The translations under genes were made by a program, and so were the position numbers. From Botryllus schlosseri (lineage: Eukaryota > Chordata > Ascidiacea > Stolidobranchia > Styelidae), in NCBI GenBank assembly GCA_000444245.1, contig ATSW01125703.1, positions 1 to 20,137 of the forward strand: a stretch of 20,137 bases of DNA, in the 5' to 3' direction. Below, piece by piece: positions 16,899 to 20,137 of the stretch. The notes beneath the pieces were generated by a model that worked only from the letters and a program-made list of their open reading frames with translations, searched no databases and was not told where the DNA came from. Within the stretch, counting starts at the first letter, position 1, and each line of letters starts with the position of its first letter.

Positions 16899-17999
16899 TG
16901 ATATATACTACTTGCTTACTACGTCAAATTCTAGTGACTGTATGTTATTAAATAAGAGTGGAGCTTACGCGTAAGTTCGTCGAAACGAGAAGACTTGCAT
17001 TATCGGCATTTACGATGTACTCAGCCCTAATGTTGTTTGTGGTAATCATGGTTTTCGTCGACTACAATGGTCATTTACACTAGGCCGATATTTCTTATTT
17101 TTGATTCCGTAACTGTAGCACAGCACACTTCTAGGCTTTTGTAAGACGGGCCGGATCCAACCTTCAAATCTCTCGCGGGCCGGACCAGTTAACTGATTCA
17201 AAAATGCTACCTCGTGCTCTTGCTTTTCTCTTGAATACTTAAAAGCATATATATATAGCACGGAGACCTTAGGGTTTTAAGAGTAGCTAGTCGCAACACC
17301 TTCCTTCAATCGCGAACGATGTAGTTGGCAAAATACGACGATTGTCCGGTCATGGTTGAATAAAGTTAAGAACCGTTAAAACAGTGGCGTTAGCGACGAT
17401 ATAAGTTGGCATATTCTATGCTCCCTTTGATTTACTCGTTATCTGGCTTCAGATCTGCATATGCGTTGTGAGGAATCATGGCCATGGAGGAATACAAGAT
17501 ATTTAATAGGAAACGCGGACGTTTGAATTTGGTTTATTATTAAATAACCGCGAGTCCGGTTCCTTTCATGTCACGGGATCAATTGGGTCAAAAGTTACAC
17601 AGCAGTGCGAACATAGATATTTCAATTATATATTTGTGCAACTAATATATTTCCATGTAAACTACATATAACGGCTACGCATTACGTTGTCGCTTCTGAG
17701 AGTAACTACTTTTTCGTCAATATATGCATAAATCTGTGAACTTAGTGTGCACTTTCTGCCTTCGTGAGATTGGATGTCGGTTTCTCCGACTTGTTACTAG
17801 TTGTAACTAGAGTGACACCACAGCTGGTCGGGTTGTTATAATGGGTCCTGTAAACATGGTAGTACGTCCTTCAAAATATCTCAACTTCTGATAAAAATGC
17901 GCTGGAAGCTAACAGAATTTTTCAATATACTCAGGATCGCTTCGCGTATGTTAGACACCCCTGGCTTATGCAGATGCGATGGTGAGGAGGAGCCTAGAT
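16899..17999. other. no gene; scattered hAT remnants
   Basis: Fragments such as GACGGGCCGGATCCAAC and CGCGGGCCGGACC (17143-17187) and a terminus-like TGTTAGACACCCCTGG (17948-17963) point to decayed hAT elements. A minus-strand open frame at 17046-17261 overlaps these fragments and has no recognisable domain. Confidence 0.45.
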
Positions 18000-18457
18000 G
18001 AACCTCCAACTCTTAGGTAGGAATTCTGGAGTCCACCTGGGTCGGACTCGAATTCACAACCCAATGATGTTGAGATTAGGCTGACCATATTTTGGAAATC
18101 CAAAAAGAGGACACTTTTTCAGAAATTAGCAAGTTCAGAACTCAAAATACCGTTTTTCTCTCCACATTGCCAGGATGATGACTAAAAAAAAGGTTATCTT
18201 TTCGCTCAGAGCTAAATTCACCGTTTTTCACTCCGAAATACCCGCCGGAACGTCACTTCTGTGCTAATTTGCGGCATATCACTCGCAATTTGCTCTAAAT
18301 CTGACCCAAATTTTGACAAAATCTCGAAAAAGAGGACAAAAGGGCGTCCTCCGAGGACACTTTCAAAAAAGCCAAAAAAGAGGACAAATCCTCTTAAAAG
18401 AGGACGTATGGTAAGCCTATTGTAGATGTGGAGTATACCACTACACTATCTCGCCAC
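18000..18457 (-). mobile_element. tRNA-derived SINE split by a later insertion
   Basis: The minus strand begins GGCGAGATAGTGTAGTGGTA (A-box-like), close to the SINE at 6545-6702. It is interrupted after TCTACA, then resumes at CTCAACATCATTGGG with a B-box-like GAATTCGAGTCCGACCC and the tail. Without the 343-bp insertion the head is of tRNA size. Confidence 0.68.
18077..18419. mobile_element. MITE inserted in SINE (TAGGCTGACCATA ends)
   Basis: Inverted ends TAGGCTGACCATA and TATGGTAAGCCTA (one mismatch) are followed inside by AAAGAGGACA words on one side and mirrored GTCCTCTTTT on the other. Flanks GTTGAGAT and TTGTAGAT are a possible 8-bp duplication with three differences. The end sequence recalls a family common in animal genomes that begins GGCTGACCATACGTCC; this match is from memory. 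Confidence 0.66.
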
Positions 18458-18859
18458 CTACTCAACCCTAATTAAATTTGGGGGGCCGGGCTTATCGAAC
18501 GCCTTGAAATCTTGCACCTTGTGTTGATTGATCAGAGAGAAGGCGGCGCCTGTATGAAAATGTTGTTCTGAAATCCACATTGTCTTCGTCATTATCGACG
18601 AGAATTGGCTTTGAAGTGACAGTGACATTGCTGTTGTTTAAATTGAAATTTCGACCATTTTTGAATTTATGGTATTTACGGTAAAAAATTTCGACACTTC
18701 GATGTGACCGAATATCGTGTTTCAGGCATGCCTGAAGGGAAAGTGATGCTCTTTACACCCGTTTACATCTTACACCCTACACCCGTTTACATGCCCCACG
18801 TTATTTTTTCATATATGTCGATCATATTGTTTGCCAGAAGTTTATATTCATTGTTTCGT
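18458..18859. other. no gene recognised
   Basis: A direct repeat ACACCCGTTTACAT occurs at about 18757-18770 and 18779-18792. Otherwise there is nothing with exon-like boundaries or repeat termini. Confidence 0.4.
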
Positions 18860-19364
18860 TTATCTCCAATAGGTTTTTTCAAGTACATCACGAAATGCCT
18901 TGAATGCCGCTGCTTCTCTCGCAATCATTTGATTGTCAAGAGCTTTACAAAAAATTGCCAATATTCCCGCATAAGCAAGGAGAACCTGCCACAGCAAAAT
19001 ACCGTGAAAATCCTTTCTCGACAAAGGACAACGACACGATGAATGTAACATGTTCCCTAGTTTCATCCGCGAAGTCACAATTTCCGCATAAGCTTTAGTA
19101 AGTCCCAACTAAATCATCAAGTTCCTGTTGGTTCGGAATGTGTGGTTTTGGGGTGATATCTATATGACAGATGTTGAAGTCATCATCGGAGTCATTTTCT
19201 GTATCTTCAAGCCCTGTCGAGTTTTCTAAAGCTTTTATTGCCTGATAGTTTGGGCAGTGAAAACTTACTGCAATATTGAACGCGTGCTTAAGAGGAGATG
19301 TCATAAAAGGATATGCAATGTCAAGTCGTTTTCTATTAATTCTGAACTTTGGAATGTCACGCAC
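18860..19364 (-). pseudogene. frameshifted relic of a transposon-associated protein family
   Basis: Minus-strand frame one (19364-19095) contains DSDDDFNI, then PHIPNQQELDDLV, and stops. The reading continues one register over as LGLTKAYAEIVTSRMKLGNM. Joined, they match from memory an unnamed animal family with a 'sELnDLvRDLnLsKxxAElLgSRLkxWNLL' core; a few bases appear deleted between DDLV and LGLTK. In a third register EKGFSRYF...CLCGNI resembles the family's following hKEFxxYF...LCyCnDI segment, implying a second frameshift. It is probably a dead copy of a repeat-borne gene. No intact start or end is seen. Confidence 0.55.
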
Positions 19365-19717
19365 ACCTAAGTAACAGTAATCTATAAAGTTTCGACTCTC
19401 CCTTCAGATTCTTTAATAGCAAATGACATTGAATTCCAAACACCCCTTAGCCATCCATTTATATTTCATCGGCAGGTTTCGCAGAGTACATCATATGCCA
19501 AGTTTTTTTTAATATCTCTGTCTCCAATTTTCATGCCAAAGGAAAGTTTACTTATACCGACTTATTGTACTTGACTTGTTTCAAACTGATATACAGATCA
19601 TAGATATAGCTTACATTTGCGATGTTGACATTAATCTTGAAATTTTACTCACTAGATCCACAATCTGTGCATTAACAGAAGAAAACGAAAAGGAATTCGA
19701 GATTACTTGCTGTAGCC
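19365..19717. other. no gene recognised
   Basis: AT-rich sequence upstream of the relic on its coding strand. It may contain more of the same degraded repeat, but nothing can be supported. Confidence 0.4.
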
Positions 19718-20137
19718 CAGGGGTCACCAACCCGGTGCCCGCGGGCACCAGGTAGCCCGCGAGGACTAGATGAGTAGCCCGCGAGCCCATTCTAAAAATA
19801 GGTGGAGTAGCAGCATTTACCAATATTCGTCAGACTATTACCAGTGAGCTTTTGAATATATATATATATTTATTTATTCAGTTATTCTTGTTTAAAACAC
19901 ACTAACATGTAACTTACATATATAAACACTTGAAAATATCTTCAATTACAATTAGTAATATATAGATGTACCTGACAGAATCACCAGAAATTCAAGATAC
20001 GGCGCATTGCCTATACAGGTGACATGACGGAATGCCGTCCACCATCTTCTTGAAATGGTGGGGGGTTCCGTTACGATAGCTCGACGACCAGGACAATGCC
20101 AAAGTAGTAAACAATATTACTATTCGGAGTCAGATAG
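19718..20137. mobile_element. left end of a hAT-type element running off the window
   Basis: The terminus CAGGGGTCACCAACCCGGTG, followed by CCCGCGGGCACCAGGTAGCC and repeats of AGTAGCCCGCGAG, is the typical start of a widespread hAT family. No GTTGGTGACCCCTG counterpart appears before 20137, so the element is incomplete here. A TA microsatellite (about 19857-19870) lies inside. Confidence 0.68.

Noticed and set aside
1-20137. CRISPR arrays, rRNA, bacterial operons, riboswitches
   Set aside because: No regularly spaced direct repeats, rRNA-like blocks or prokaryotic gene organisation were seen on either strand.

Overview
The window reads as nuclear DNA from an invertebrate animal. It is AT-leaning and intron-containing, it carries tRNA-derived SINEs, and it is crowded with short hAT-type DNA transposons. 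I found no prokaryotic operon structure, rRNA or CRISPR array. The gene architecture (one CCP/sushi exon, unfamiliar glycosylated ectodomain exons, one membrane span, a tyrosine-rich tail, introns near 60 bp) recalls the fester-type receptors of the colonial tunicate Botryllus. That assignment rests on memory of the family and is tentative.

The main coding signal is on the minus strand between about 13,520 and 8,477. A putative type I membrane receptor runs from a signal-peptide exon (ATG at 12,892-12,890, TATA-like box about 50 bp upstream) through ectodomain exons at 12,632-12,404, 12,306-~12,211, 11,922-11,790, 11,725-11,615 and 9,210-9,125. It then passes through a stalk and transmembrane exon (9,063-8,796) to a cytoplasmic tail exon (8,730-8,477) with six tyrosines, three of them in YxxV motifs. 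Splice signals and reading phases agree at every junction except the one between the third and fourth exons. Three of the introns are 61-65 bp. Just upstream on the same strand (13,519-13,188) are a textbook phase 1-1 CCP/sushi exon and, after a 61-bp intron, a second short exon. They are either alternative 5' exons of this gene or the remains of a tandem paralogue.

The intron before exon 6 is 2.4 kb because two transposons sit in it side by side: a hAT element (9,418-10,751) and a 663-bp foldback palindrome (10,761-11,423). They interrupt a diverged copy of exon 5 and its donor site. Sixteen ambiguous bases fall in the 304 bp that encode the membrane span and proximal tail, and none occur elsewhere in the window.

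The rest is mostly mobile DNA. Positions 1-1,263 hold a hAT element with another MITE nested inside. Positions 1,484-4,780 hold a hAT element rich in GGAGCC repeats that contains two further complete hAT insertions (1,735-3,740 and 3,931-4,615). More elements lie at 6,045-6,130, 13,747-13,909, 13,946-14,926, 14,939-~15,590, 15,799-~16,260, 16,278-16,890 and 19,718 to the window end. tRNA-type SINEs are at 6,545-6,702 and 18,000-18,457, the second split by a 343-bp insertion. A frameshifted protein-coding relic lies at 18,860-19,364. Most insertions have exact or near-exact 8-bp target duplications, so their order of arrival can be read directly.
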